A stretch of DNA of 64,000 bases from Mesorhizobium sp. AR10 (GTDB lineage: Bacteria; Pseudomonadota; Alphaproteobacteria; Rhizobiales; Rhizobiaceae). Of the stretch, positions 43,452-54,100 are shown piece after piece. Positions within the stretch are counted from its first letter, which is position 1. Every line of letters starts with the position of its first letter. The position numbers and the translations under genes were made by a program. The notes under the pieces are model-generated. The model did not search any database. It was not told the origin of the DNA and saw only the letters and a program-made list of their open reading frames with translations. The stretch is from the NCBI RefSeq assembly GCF_024746795.1, contig NZ_CP080524.1, forward strand, positions 3,140,001 through 3,204,000, written 5' to 3'.

Positions 43452-46400
43452 TTACGGCGCCTTGACCTCCATCATGCCGGTGGCGGTGCGGGCCGAATAT
43501 TGCGGCCGGTACATGTCCTCGATCGTTGCCGCCGGATGGGCATAGGTGCCCGGCGTCACCGCGCGCACGACATAGGCCAGCGTGATGTTGCGGTCGCCAT
43601 CGCCGTCGTTCGGATTGAACGCCGCGACGAAACGGTCGTCGCGGAATTCGAGATGGGCGGCATCGGTCTGCGCCAGCCAGGAGAAATTCGACAGCTGGGC
43701 ACTGGAAACCAGGCCCGGATTGTCGATCTCGAAGCCGGCCGGCAACAGGTCGGTGATCAAAAGCCGCGACGGCCAGGTGTTCTGCTCGTAGATCTTGAGC
43801 ACAACGACATAGCGTTCGTTCTGGGTCGCCTCCGTCACGTTGGCCTCGGTGCCGTCGAGTTTGTAGTAGGTGCGGCTGATGGTGAAGCCGTCGCCGCCGG
43901 CCGGCAAGGGCTGTATCGGCGAAGCCACCGTGGTGACGACCGCTTGCAGAGGGGTCGTGCCGGTGTTGGCAACGGTCAGCGGGCTGTCGACAAGGTCGCT
44001 ACCGGCGATCTGGTTCGAATAGCCGCCGGCATGCGGTGCGCCGTTGACGGTCAACGTGATCGAATCGTTGCCGGACTTCAGTGCGCGGGCCGCCAGCAGC
44101 ATCCAGGACTCGTCCTGCGTGCTGGTCCAGCGCGCTTCGGCGCGTTCTCTTGCCACCAGCTTGATCAGTTCCGGCACGATGGTCGGCACCGGCTTCGATT
44201 CGGCGGCAAGCGCCAGCATCGCCGCGCCATCACGCAGCTGCGAGCCATAGTCCGACCGGTAATAATCGTATTCGGTGGTCGACTTGGCCAGTTGCAGCGC
44301 GGCCTGGAACGTTGCTTCCGAGCGTTGCGTGTCGCCGTAGAGTGCCAGGCTCGCCGCCAGCTGGGCGACGGCCATCGGGCTGGTGAAGGCTTCAAGCTTG
44401 GTGTCGGCGTAGTAGCGCAGATCGCCGACCGAAGCCTTCTTGTTGCGGGCCAGCACATAGAGCGAATAGGCGATCTCGCTGCCACGGTCCTGGACGTCCT
44501 GATCGTAGCCGAGCGAGTTCTGCAGATTGCTCAGCGCCTGGTTCATCGCCAGGGTCGGCACGTCGTATTTCTGCTCGCGCGCCCGGGTCAGGAAGTCGGT
44601 GACATAGGCGTCGAGCCACAAATCGCCGGAGCCCGGACCCCACAGGCCGAAGCTGCCCGCCGAGGCCTGGTAGCTCAGCACCTTGTAGATGGCTTGCTGG
44701 ATGCGGTCGTGCAGGTCGGGGTCGCTGGCCATGCCGACGCCTGAGGCCATCTCGTTGACGTAGAGAAGCGGCATGGCGCGGCTGGTGGTCTGCTCGGCGC
44801 AACCATAGGGGTAGCGGTCGAGCGTCATCAGCAGCGACGGCACGTCGAAGGCCGCAGCCTGCGAAACGCCGACGCTGACCGAAGCGCCGTCGAGCAGGCT
44901 TGCCGCAAGAAGTTCCTTGTCGACATGCAGCGCGCCGCCATTGCCCTTGAGATCGACCACCATGCGGGTGGTCACCGGCAGTTGCGACGGGCGCACCGGC
45001 ACGTACAGCGTCTGCTCGACGGCGGTGCCGTCGGCATGGGCGAGCTTGATGGTGATCGAGGCATTGCCCGCCGTCTGGGCCATCAGCGGCACGGTCAGCG
45101 TCTGACGCTTGCCCTTGGCGAGCGTCAGCTTTGCGGGGAGGGGCTTGTCGCCGGTCGAAAGGTCGCCGGTGGTGTCTATGGATAGCGCATAGTCTCCGTC
45201 CGGACCATCTGTGTCGGCGACATCGAGGCGCATGACGGCGGCATCGCCGGGCGCCAGGAAGCGCGGCAGGCCGGCGGTGATCACCACCGGATCGCGCACG
45301 ATGACGTCTGACTGGGCATGGCCGACCGCATCCCTGGTCCAGGCGACGGCCATGACGCGCACGGTGCCGTTGAACTGCGGAATGTCGAAGTCGATCCTCG
45401 CCTTGCCGTCGGCGTCGAGTTGGACCGTGCCGGAGAAGAAGGCGACCAGCTTTTCGGTCGGCGGGCTGCCTTGCGTCTGCATGCTGGACCCGTCACCACC
45501 CGTGCGCAGTTTGCCGGTGGCGCCCAGCGAGCCATCGATGAGGCGGCCGTAAATGTCGCGTACTTCAAGTCCCATCATGCGCTGGCCGAAGAACCAGTTC
45601 TCCGGATCCGGCGCCTTGTAGTTGGTCAGGTTCAGGATGCCGACATCGACAGCCGCGACCATGACATAGGCGTTGCTGCCCGGCTGCACTCCGGCTACCG
45701 AGACCGGGATCGACAGCTGCTGGCGCGGCATGGTCTTGTCCGGCGGCGTCAAGGTGACGGCGAGCTTCTTCGAGCCCGGATCGACCTTCAGCCATTTCAC
45801 GCCGATGGCGCGTGCCGGCATGCGCGTCTCTTGCGCGTCACCGGGCCTGAACAGCGTTGCCGTGATATAGCCGCCGGCGCCCCAGTCGTCGCCGACCGGG
45901 ATATCGACGGTGCTGCCGCCGGCTGGCACGCTGGCGGTGACGGTCTTCAAGAGCTTGTCAGCACCGATGGTGACGAGCAGCTCGCCGGCAAAATGCGGCG
46001 ATACCTTGAGCTTGGCCACTTCGCCGGTAGCATAAGTGTCCTTGTCGAGGGCGATCTCGAGCCCGTCAGGCGTTTCGGTGGTGGTGGAGCTGACATACCA
46101 GCCCGCGTCGAATTCATAGCTGGTCGCTGGTCCCTCAGGATCGGATGTTTCGATCTCGAGCCGGTACTGGCCCCAGTCGACCGGCACCGAGACCGTGGCT
46201 TCGGCATCGGCAGCCAGGTCGATCTGGCCATTGGCGATCGACTTGGTGAAGGTGACCGGCTCATAGTTCCAGGAGTTGTTTGAGCGGTACCACTGGTAAT
46301 TGCGCTCGACCTTGACTAGCGACCATTGTGCGCCTTTCAGTGCCTCTCGCTTGCCGTCGGGATCGACGGCGATCAGGCTGAACTTCGCCGTGCCGCCTTG

Positions 46401-48932
46401 CGGCACCTCGTTGTCGTCAAAATCCGGACGGATGCCGATCATGTGACCTGTCGGACGGATGCCGATGTTGAGCGAGCGCTCGATGGCGCGGCCACCGGTT
46501 TCGCGCATGCGAACCGTGACCTTGGCATCGACCAGCTTGGTCGTCGAAGGTAACTGGTCGACAGTGACCGGGAAGGTCGCCTTGCCGTCGTCGCCAACCA
46601 CCGGCAGATCGGTGAATGGCGTCACTGACGGTTCCGCCGACTGCTCGTCGGCGAGGCCGAAGGAATAACCCTTGAAGCGGTCCCAGTCGCGGGCGGTCGA
46701 CAGTGTCAGCTCGCCTTCCAGGGCAAGGCCGGCGGCCGGCGCGCCATAGAGGAAGCGGCCGTCGACGGTGATGTTGGCGGTTTCGGCCTGGGCAATCTCC
46801 TGCTTGTCGGAAGTGAGGTCGAACTCGATGCGATCCGGCACGAAATCCTCGACCAGGAACATCTGGCTGGCGACCGCCGCCTGTTTGGGATCGGTGTAGA
46901 TCGAAACCGTCCAGGTGCCGCGCATGGCGTTCGGTTCGAGCGGCAGGTCGACGGCGTGACCGCCGGCCGATGCGCCATCGCTGACGATGCGGCGGTTCTC
47001 GACGCCGTCGGGGCGCGTGAAGATGAAGGTCAGCGGCAGGTTCTCGACCGCCTTGGCAGCACCGTCACGGGCGAGGGCGGCGACATGCACATCCTCGCCG
47101 GCGCGGTAGATGCCGCGCTCGGTCCAGGCATAGATGTCGAGCGCGCCAGGCGCCGGGCGCCCGGTGACGCCGCGGTCGGACAGATCGAAGCCGGCTCGGC
47201 CCATGTCGAGAAAGACGAAGTCGTTGTCGCCCTGCTTGGCCATCAGCACGGCCGGCACCATGCCGTCGCTGCCGCGCGTCAGGCCGGGATTGAACACGGC
47301 GCGGCCTTCCGCGTCTGAGATCGCGGTGCCAAGGATTTCGTTGTTCCTGGCCAGCAGCGTCAGTTCCGCGCCAGCGATCGGCTTGGCGGTTGCGAGCGAC
47401 CGGGCAAAGACGTTCAGGCCGTCCTGGCCGGTATAGGTCGACAGGCCGATGTCGGAGACGACGAACCATTGCGTGGCGATCGAATTGTAATCGTCGCTGT
47501 TGTCGTTGACGGCTTGCGCGGTCAGCACATAGACGCCGGGCTTGCGCTGCGGCAGGGCTTCGTCGACCGGGAAGGAGGTGGTGACGTCCTTGTTGAGGTC
47601 GTTGGCGATGTCGAGCTGGCCTTGCCAGACCGGTGCGCCCATCTGATCGGAAATGTTGGAGATGTCGTAGCCGTCGAGCTGCTTCAGGAACTGATAGCCA
47701 GACAGAAGCTGGGCCAGCGAGCGATCGCCGATGCGGTAAAGCTTCATTTCGGCGGCGTTCATGTTGACGGTGACGACCGGGATGCCGCGGCGCGCGCCGG
47801 CGGGCAGCACGAAGCTGTCGCCGGTGAAGCGGGCCGAAGGCGCGCGGTCCTGCACGTAGATCGACAGCACCACCGGTGCCGCGGTCACCTCGCCGATGGC
47901 GGCCGGCAGGCCGGCGCGGAAGGTCACTTCATAATGCTGGCCGTGTTGGAGCCCTTCGACGCAGATCTGCTTATCCTTGGCCTCGACGCCCTTGGGAGGG
48001 GTGTTGTCGACGGTGACGAACTGGGCATAGTCGACGCCGGTCTTGACCAGATCTTCGGAAAACTGCGCGCAGATGCGCGGCGCGCTGGTGTCGGCGTCGA
48101 CCGTATGGTCGATGACGCGGAAGCCTTTGCGCGCCTTGAGATCCGCATAGTCGGCCTGGACTGCAGGCGAATTGACAAGGGCGAGGCTTGCTTCATAGGC
48201 CTGCAGAGCCGGCCGGTAGAGGTCGCGGCGATCGAGCCCGGCACCGATAAGCGCCAGCACTTCGGCGCGTGTCTTGGTTGTGCGCAGCAATTTGTAGGCG
48301 TTGAGGCCGGCGGAGGTGGCTTTTACCGGCAGATTGTAAGCCTCGGGGCTGTTTGCGGCCGGCTGTACGGCAAGCGTTTCGCGCGCCAGCCCGAGCCAGA
48401 GCTGGCCGTCGTCGGGCAACACCGAAACCGCGGCTTCGTATTTCTGCATCGCTGAGCGGTGGTCGCCGGTCAGTGTCGCCTGTTCGGCCGCTGCCCGCAG
48501 CGCCGTCAGCCCTTCGGTCGGCTTGGTGTAGGCCGGGTCGGTGAGCTTGTTGCGGTATTGCTGGGCCTGGTCGGCCATCCAGCTCGGGAAGAAGGCGAGT
48601 TCCGGCGGTGCGCCGATATCGGGGTCGCCATCGACATTGACGACCTTGCCGGCGGTAGCGCCGCTGAATGGTTTGAGCGAATTATAGTCGGATTTGAGGA
48701 AGCACCATTTGGCCTTGTTGTTGTAGGTGAAGGCGCGGCAGGTGGGGTCGCCAAGGCATGTGGTCTTGCACTGGTCGAGGCTGACATTCTGGTCGGACCG
48801 GAGATCGAAACCGAAATAGTCGGAATTGTTTGTTGTTACGATGCGCCGTGCTTCGGCCGCTTGCGCGACAGTCCCCCAGGCGAAAAACAGAAGAATCAGG
48901 ATCGACAGACCACGAGCCGCGCGCATTGCCAT
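43452..48932 (-). CDS. Bacterial alpha-2-macroglobulin family protein with N-terminal PAN domain
   Basis: A very large exported protein of 1,826 residues. A signal peptide ends near TVAQA-A and lacks a lipobox cysteine. A PAN/Apple-like domain at about residues 30-98 has cysteines at 55, 59, 65 and 77. A helical repeat region and MG domains follow. The thioester motif GCAEQT lies at about residues 1377-1382 (C1378 to Q1381), then the TED helical barrel and receptor-like domain. In E. coli-type systems this protein traps proteases in the periplasm by a thioester reaction and works with PBP1C to protect damaged wall. GGAGGG places the start at 48932. It precedes pbpC, from which it is separated by the palindromic element. 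Confidence 0.93.
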   Translation of the reverse strand: MAMRAARGLSILILLFFAWGTVAQAAEARRIVTTNNSDYFGFDLRSDQNVSLDQCKTTCLGDPTCRAFTYNNKAKWCFLKSDYNSLKPFSGATAGKVVNVDGDPDIGAPPELAFFPSWMADQAQQYRNKLTDPAYTKPTEGLTALRAAAEQATLTGDHRSAMQKYEAAVSVLPDDGQLWLGLARETLAVQPAANSPEAYNLPVKATSAGLNAYKLLRTTKTRAEVLALIGAGLDRRDLYRPALQAYEASLALVNSPAVQADYADLKARKGFRVIDHTVDADTSAPRICAQFSEDLVKTGVDYAQFVTVDNTPPKGVEAKDKQICVEGLQHGQHYEVTFRAGLPAAIGEVTAAPVVLSIYVQDRAPSARFTGDSFVLPAGARRGIPVVTVNMNAAEMKLYRIGDRSLAQLLSGYQFLKQLDGYDISNISDQMGAPVWQGQLDIANDLNKDVTTSFPVDEALPQRKPGVYVLTAQAVNDNSDDYNSIATQWFVVSDIGLSTYTGQDGLNVFARSLATAKPIAGAELTLLARNNEILGTAISDAEGRAVFNPGLTRGSDGMVPAVLMAKQGDNDFVFLDMGRAGFDLSDRGVTGRPAPGALDIYAWTERGIYRAGEDVHVAALARDGAAKAVENLPLTFIFTRPDGVENRRIVSDGASAGGHAVDLPLEPNAMRGTWTVSIYTDPKQAAVASQMFLVEDFVPDRIEFDLTSDKQEIAQAETANITVDGRFLYGAPAAGLALEGELTLSTARDWDRFKGYSFGLADEQSAEPSVTPFTDLPVVGDDGKATFPVTVDQLPSTTKLVDAKVTVRMRETGGRAIERSLNIGIRPTGHMIGIRPDFDDNEVPQGGTAKFSLIAVDPDGKREALKGAQWSLVKVERNYQWYRSNNSWNYEPVTFTKSIANGQIDLAADAEATVSVPVDWGQYRLEIETSDPEGPATSYEFDAGWYVSSTTTETPDGLEIALDKDTYATGEVAKLKVSPHFAGELLVTIGADKLLKTVTASVPAGGSTVDIPVGDDWGAGGYITATLFRPGDAQETRMPARAIGVKWLKVDPGSKKLAVTLTPPDKTMPRQQLSIPVSVAGVQPGSNAYVMVAAVDVGILNLTNYKAPDPENWFFGQRMMGLEVRDIYGRLIDGSLGATGKLRTGGDGSSMQTQGSPPTEKLVAFFSGTVQLDADGKARIDFDIPQFNGTVRVMAVAWTRDAVGHAQSDVIVRDPVVITAGLPRFLAPGDAAVMRLDVADTDGPDGDYALSIDTTGDLSTGDKPLPAKLTLAKGKRQTLTVPLMAQTAGNASITIKLAHADGTAVEQTLYVPVRPSQLPVTTRMVVDLKGNGGALHVDKELLAASLLDGASVSVGVSQAAAFDVPSLLMTLDRYPYGCAEQTTSRAMPLLYVNEMASGVGMASDPDLHDRIQQAIYKVLSYQASAGSFGLWGPGSGDLWLDAYVTDFLTRAREQKYDVPTLAMNQALSNLQNSLGYDQDVQDRGSEIAYSLYVLARNKKASVGDLRYYADTKLEAFTSPMAVAQLAASLALYGDTQRSEATFQAALQLAKSTTEYDYYRSDYGSQLRDGAAMLALAAESKPVPTIVPELIKLVARERAEARWTSTQDESWMLLAARALKSGNDSITLTVNGAPHAGGYSNQIAGSDLVDSPLTVANTGTTPLQAVVTTVASPIQPLPAGGDGFTISRTYYKLDGTEANVTEATQNERYVVVLKIYEQNTWPSRLLITDLLPAGFEIDNPGLVSSAQLSNFSWLAQTDAAHLEFRDDRFVAAFNPNDGDGDRNITLAYVVRAVTPGTYAHPAATIEDMYRPQYSARTATGMMEVKAP

Positions 48933-49204
48933 AACACCCTCCAGACACTGCTTACGTCCCGGCATGTTCAAGCTTCAGTCAAGCTTGTCAACACGAGGAC
49001 GCGGCAGGTACCGCCTGCCAACGGTTTCCTTTCCGGCCAATGACCGGTAGTACCTCCATAGGACAGGGATCACGCTTTCTTCCGAAAACGCAGAAGGTGT
49101 GAATTCCAAGCCCTGCCTATTTCAGACAATTGGATTGTGGCCCCTTTACGAGCGCTTCAGAACTTCATTCCAATTTTAGCTTTGGAGACTAGGTTAGAAT
49201 AATA

Positions 49205-51133
49205 ATGCGGGCGTATGAAACGCAGATGTCGGGAGGAACCGCGCGACGGCGCGCGCTTTCGCGCGCCCTGATTCTGGCGTTGGCGTGCTCGGCTGCATTT
49301 GCCGGTGACACCAGAAATGCGGCCGCTTTCGAGATTTTCGGCATCAAATTATGGGGCTCGTCCAACGACGAAGACGCCGACATCGTCGACCCGCTGCGCT
49401 ATGCGGTGACCATCGAGGCGCCCGACGCCGACAAGGATCTGGTCAAGAAGATCGAAAACGCCTCGACGCTGAAAGCCGACGAGGAACGTCCGGTCTCCGG
49501 CTCGCTCGGTCTCATGGCCAAGGCGCGCAGCGACCGCGAGCAGCTGGTCGCCGCACTCTACGCGGACGCCCGCTACGAGGGTGTCGTCACCATCACCATT
49601 CAAGGCAAGCTGCTCGACGATTTGCCGCCTGATGCCGAATTTTCGGGACCACAGCCGATCCCGGTGGTGATCGGCATTGCAGCCGGACCGAAATTCACGC
49701 TTGGCAACATCAGGCTGGAAGGCGATGCGGCCGGGCTGATGAGCGCCGATTTCGGCCTGATTGCCGGCGGCGACGCGAGCTCGGGCGCGGTGCTCAAGGC
49801 CGAGGCGCTGATCGTGCGGGCGCTGAAGCAGGAAGGCAGGCCGCTGGCGAGGATCACGGACCGGCAGATCGTCGCCGACCATGCCACCTCTACGCTCGAT
49901 GTGACGCTGTCCGTTGCCGCCGGGCCGGTCGCCGGCTATGGCGACACGACGGTCGAGGGGACCGAGAAGGTCGACCGCGATTTCACCGAATACATGACAG
50001 GCTTGAAGCGCGGCCGCCAATATTCGCCCGAGGAGATCGACGACGCCCGCGACCGGCTGCTGGCGCTGGAAGTGTTCAATAGCGTGACGCTGAAGGAAGC
50101 CGACAGCCTCGACGCCGACGGCAACATCCCGATCGGTGTTCAGGTGAGCGAGCGCAAGCCGCGCTATTTCGGCATCGGCGGCACCGTCTCCAACACCGAA
50201 GGGTTGGGCCTGGAAGGCTATTGGGGCCACCGCAATCTGTTCGGCCGGGCCGAGAAGCTGCGCATCGACGGCAAGATCAGCGGCATCGGCAGCAACGATC
50301 TGGGCGAGCTCAACTACAATGCCGGCATCATGTTCGAAAAGCCTGGCGTGGTCGGGCCGGCATCGAAGTTCTTCACCGGCGTCAAGACCGTGCTCGAACA
50401 TCCCGATGCCTATGACCATTTCTCGGTCAAGGGCAGCGCCGGTCTGTCCTACGAACTCGACAAGAGGCAGACTGTTTCGGCGGAGGTCGCGCTCGACTAT
50501 TCGAAGATCACCGACGCTTTCGGCAAGCACAAATATCTGATCGCCAGCATTCCGCTGCAATATGTCTTTGACAACCGCGACAATCGGCTCAATCCAACCA
50601 AAGGCTTCAGGGTGCTGGCCTATGCCGAGCCGAGCTACGACATCTTGAGCGGGGCGGCGTTCGTCAAGCTGAAGGGCGAGGGATCGGCCTATCAGTCGCT
50701 GGACAGCGGCGGCAAGTTCGTCTTCGCCGAACGCGTCGCCATCGGCTCGATTGTCGGCGCCGGTCTTCAGGACGTCCCGGCCGACCGTCGCTTCTACTCC
50801 GGTGGCGGCGGATCCGTGCGCGGTTACGCCTATCAGGGCATCGGTCCGAAGGACATTGACGGCCAGCCCATCGGCGGGCTTTCCTTCTTCGAGACATCGG
50901 TGGAGATGCGCATCGCCGTCACCGACACGATCGGCATCGTGCCGTTCGTCGATGCCGGTACTGTCTCGACCACGCAATTTCCGAATTTTTCCGACATGAA
51001 GGTCGGCGCCGGTGTCGGCTTGCGCTACATAACGCCGTTCGGGCCGCTGCGCATCGACGCCGCAGTGCCGCTCAATCGTGACCCCGGCGACCCGCGGTTC
51101 GGTATCTATGCCGGTATCGGCCAGGCTTTCTGA
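49205..51133 (+). CDS. tamA: Outer-membrane Omp85-family protein TamA
   Basis: A 642-residue protein. A signal region (ALSRALILALACSAAFA) is followed by POTRA domains at about residues 60-320 and a C-terminal 16-strand barrel of the Omp85 superfamily. FYSGGGGSVRGYAYQGIGP holds the conserved L6 VRGY motif, and the final strand ends GIYAGIGQAF with a terminal Phe. TamA works with TamB to insert autotransporters and to move lipids to the outer membrane. The next gene, four bases after its stop, is TamB. The 272-base gap to the divergent macroglobulin gene has no gene. No strong ribosome site is seen before ATG 49205; an in-frame ATG at 49226 is an alternative. Confidence 0.9.
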   Translation: MRAYETQMSGGTARRRALSRALILALACSAAFAGDTRNAAAFEIFGIKLWGSSNDEDADIVDPLRYAVTIEAPDADKDLVKKIENASTLKADEERPVSGSLGLMAKARSDREQLVAALYADARYEGVVTITIQGKLLDDLPPDAEFSGPQPIPVVIGIAAGPKFTLGNIRLEGDAAGLMSADFGLIAGGDASSGAVLKAEALIVRALKQEGRPLARITDRQIVADHATSTLDVTLSVAAGPVAGYGDTTVEGTEKVDRDFTEYMTGLKRGRQYSPEEIDDARDRLLALEVFNSVTLKEADSLDADGNIPIGVQVSERKPRYFGIGGTVSNTEGLGLEGYWGHRNLFGRAEKLRIDGKISGIGSNDLGELNYNAGIMFEKPGVVGPASKFFTGVKTVLEHPDAYDHFSVKGSAGLSYELDKRQTVSAEVALDYSKITDAFGKHKYLIASIPLQYVFDNRDNRLNPTKGFRVLAYAEPSYDILSGAAFVKLKGEGSAYQSLDSGGKFVFAERVAIGSIVGAGLQDVPADRRFYSGGGGSVRGYAYQGIGPKDIDGQPIGGLSFFETSVEMRIAVTDTIGIVPFVDAGTVSTTQFPNFSDMKVGAGVGLRYITPFGPLRIDAAVPLNRDPGDPRFGIYAGIGQAF

Positions 51134-51137
51134 TGCG

Positions 51138-54100
51138 ATGAAAACGTTCAAACGCATCCTTCGCATCTTCCTTTACACGCTGCTCATCGTTGTGGCGGGG
51201 GCAGTCGGTGCGCTCATCGTATTGACCAAGACCGAGCGTGGCCGCGACAACCTCGCCGGCATCATCTCGACCATGGCTTCGACGGACGACCGCAAGGTCA
51301 CGGTCAGCGGCATCGACGGCATCTGGTCCGGCGCGCTGAGCGTCGACCATGTCGTGCTGGAAGACCGCCAGGGTGCCTGGCTGGTGGCGCGCAAAGTGGC
51401 GGTCGACTGGTCGCCATTGGCGCTGCTGTCGAAAACCTTCAACGCCGACCGCATCGCTGCCGAGCGCATCGAACTGGCGCGGCTGCCGGTGGCCGGCGCT
51501 CAGCAGCCCGATCAAAGCGGCACGACCACGCTGCCGGTATCGATCGACGTCAAGCAGATCGATCTTCCCGAAATCGCGCTTGGGCCGGCCCTGGCAGGAA
51601 CCGGCATTGCCGAACTTGTGGCAAAGGGCTCGCTCAAGGCCGACGCTGCGCCGCTGGCAGTCGAGACGAACCTCAACATCACACGCCGCGACGGCAAGCA
51701 AGGCACGGTCGACGCCAAGGTCCATTTCGCGCCCGCCGACAACAAGCTCGACCTCGATCTGAAGGCGTCGGAGCCGGCCGGTGGCATCATTGCCAATCTG
51801 CTCAAACTGCCAGATGCGCCTCCGGTCGACATCGTTGTCTCGGGCACGGGCCCGGTCGCCAACTGGAGCGGCGTCGGTACCTTCATCGTCGGCGGCCAGA
51901 TCGTCACCCAGCTGACCGGCCGCCACCAACTCACCGACAAAGGCAACCATGTCGAAGCCAAAGGCGATGGCGACTTCGCGCGCTTCCTGCCCGAAAACCT
52001 GAAGTCGGTGTTTGCGGGCAGGACCAGCTTCGACCTCGCCGGGACCGCGACCGCGGCCGGCGGCGTCGATGTCGAGCGCGCCAATATCGACAGCGACGCC
52101 GTGCACGGCACTGCCGCCGGTATCGTTGACCCGAACGGCGCCAGCGATCTCTCGGTCGAACTCGCGGCCAAGGGCCCGCCGATCGTGCTCAGCCTTGGCA
52201 GCAAGGCGCAGCCAGTGACGGTGGCGATCAAGGGCGCCACGGCGCGCGCCTTCGGCGACGGCAAGGCGCCGATGGTCGACATCGGCGCCTCCTTTGTCTC
52301 GATCGTGGCGGGCGGCACGCGGCTCGACAATCTGGCGGCGCAAATCCATTCCGACGGCTTCGACGTCCAGAACCGCAGCGGGCCGGTCACTGTCAAGCTG
52401 GAGGCCGGCGGCCTGAACACCGATCTGGCGACGCTGGCGCCGCTGATCACAGGCAAGGTCACGGTCGATCTTGCCGGATCGGTCAGCAAGGATGCCGTCG
52501 CGATCGACGAGGGCACGCTGCGCAGCGACGCGCTCAATGCCTCGCTGACCGCCAATGTGGCGCTGGCCGACCTGTCGATGCAGCTCAAGATGAACGCTGA
52601 TGCCGTCTCGACGGCACTGCCGCCGCAGATCAGCGCGGTTCTTGGCGCGCGGGTGAAATTCTCGGCGACCGCGACCCGTGACCCGCAAGGGTCTTTCGCC
52701 GCCAATTCGCTGGAATTCACCTCCGGCTCGCTCAGCGCCAGCGGTACTGCCAGCGCGCAAGGCACCGACATCCAGGCCGACATCAAGGGCACTCTGGGTG
52801 ATGTTTCGGTGCTGTCGCCCATGGTTGGCGTGCCGGTCGCCGGCGGCATCGATTTCGCGCTGACGGCAAGCGGTGCGCGCTCCGCGCCGGATTTCTCGGT
52901 CTCCGCCAACAGCGAAAGCCTGACGGCGTCGGGCCGCACGGTGAAGGACATCAAGCTGACAGCGACAGGGAAGGCCGATATCGCCAATCCCGCGGCGGAT
53001 GTCTCGTTGACTGGCTCCGCCAACGACCAGTTGCTCGACATCAAGGCGGCGCTGGTCACGTCAGATGGCAAGCGGTCCGTCAACGGGCTCAGCGTGTCGC
53101 TGGGCGACAACAAGGTTTCGGGCGACCTCGCGCTCGACGACAGTTTGCTGCCGCTCGGCACGCTGACGCTCGATGCACCCGACATTGGCCCGCTGGCAGC
53201 ACTTGCCGGGCAGACGGCCGCCGGCGACGTGCGTGGCACCATCCGCTTTTCGAACGACGGTGGCGCGCCGACCGTCGCCATCGACGCAACGAGCGCCACG
53301 ATTTCGCGCGGCGAGCTGGCGGCCAAGACCATCGCCGTCAACGCGCTGGTCGCCAACTATCTCAAGGCTCCGGCGATCTCCGGCACGATCAAGGCCGATA
53401 CGGTGACCTCCGGAACCACTGAGATCAGTGGCATCGGCGTCGACCTGAAGCGCGATGGCGACTGGACCGGCTTTACCGGCGGTGCCACCATTGCAGGCAT
53501 TCCAGCCACAGCTGCCGGCCGGGTGAAGATCGCGGATGGCACGATAAGCGTCGAGATCGCTTCGGGCGAGGCGACCATTCGCGGCATCAAGGCGGCGATC
53601 GCGCAGCCATCGACATTGAGCATCGCCAATGGAGCAGCCAGTATCGAGAAGCTGGCACTCGATGTCGGCGGCGGCTCGGTGAGCGTATCCGGCACCGCTG
53701 GCCAGACGCTCGATCTCGCGGCTACCTTCTCGGCATTGCCGGCAGCCCTTGCCAATGATTTTTCGCCCGGCCTCGACGCCACTGGCACGCTCGGCGGAAC
53801 GGCTGAAGTGACGGGATCGGCTGCTGCCCCGGACATTCGTTTCAATGCGCAGCTCAGCGGCGCGGAAACCAGCCAGACCCGCCAGGCCGGACTCGGGCCG
53901 CTCGCGGTCGATGCGGCAGGCAGCTTCACGACCGCCGGCGGTATCGCCATCGACCACGCGACACTTTCCGGCGAAAAGATTTCTGGCAAGGCGGCCGGCA
54001 CCATCAATCCCAACGGCGCCAGCGATTTCTCGCTCGACCTTGCCTCGGCCGGTCCGAGCCTGCCGCTGGCGTTCGGCAGCACTGAGAGCCCGATCAAGCT

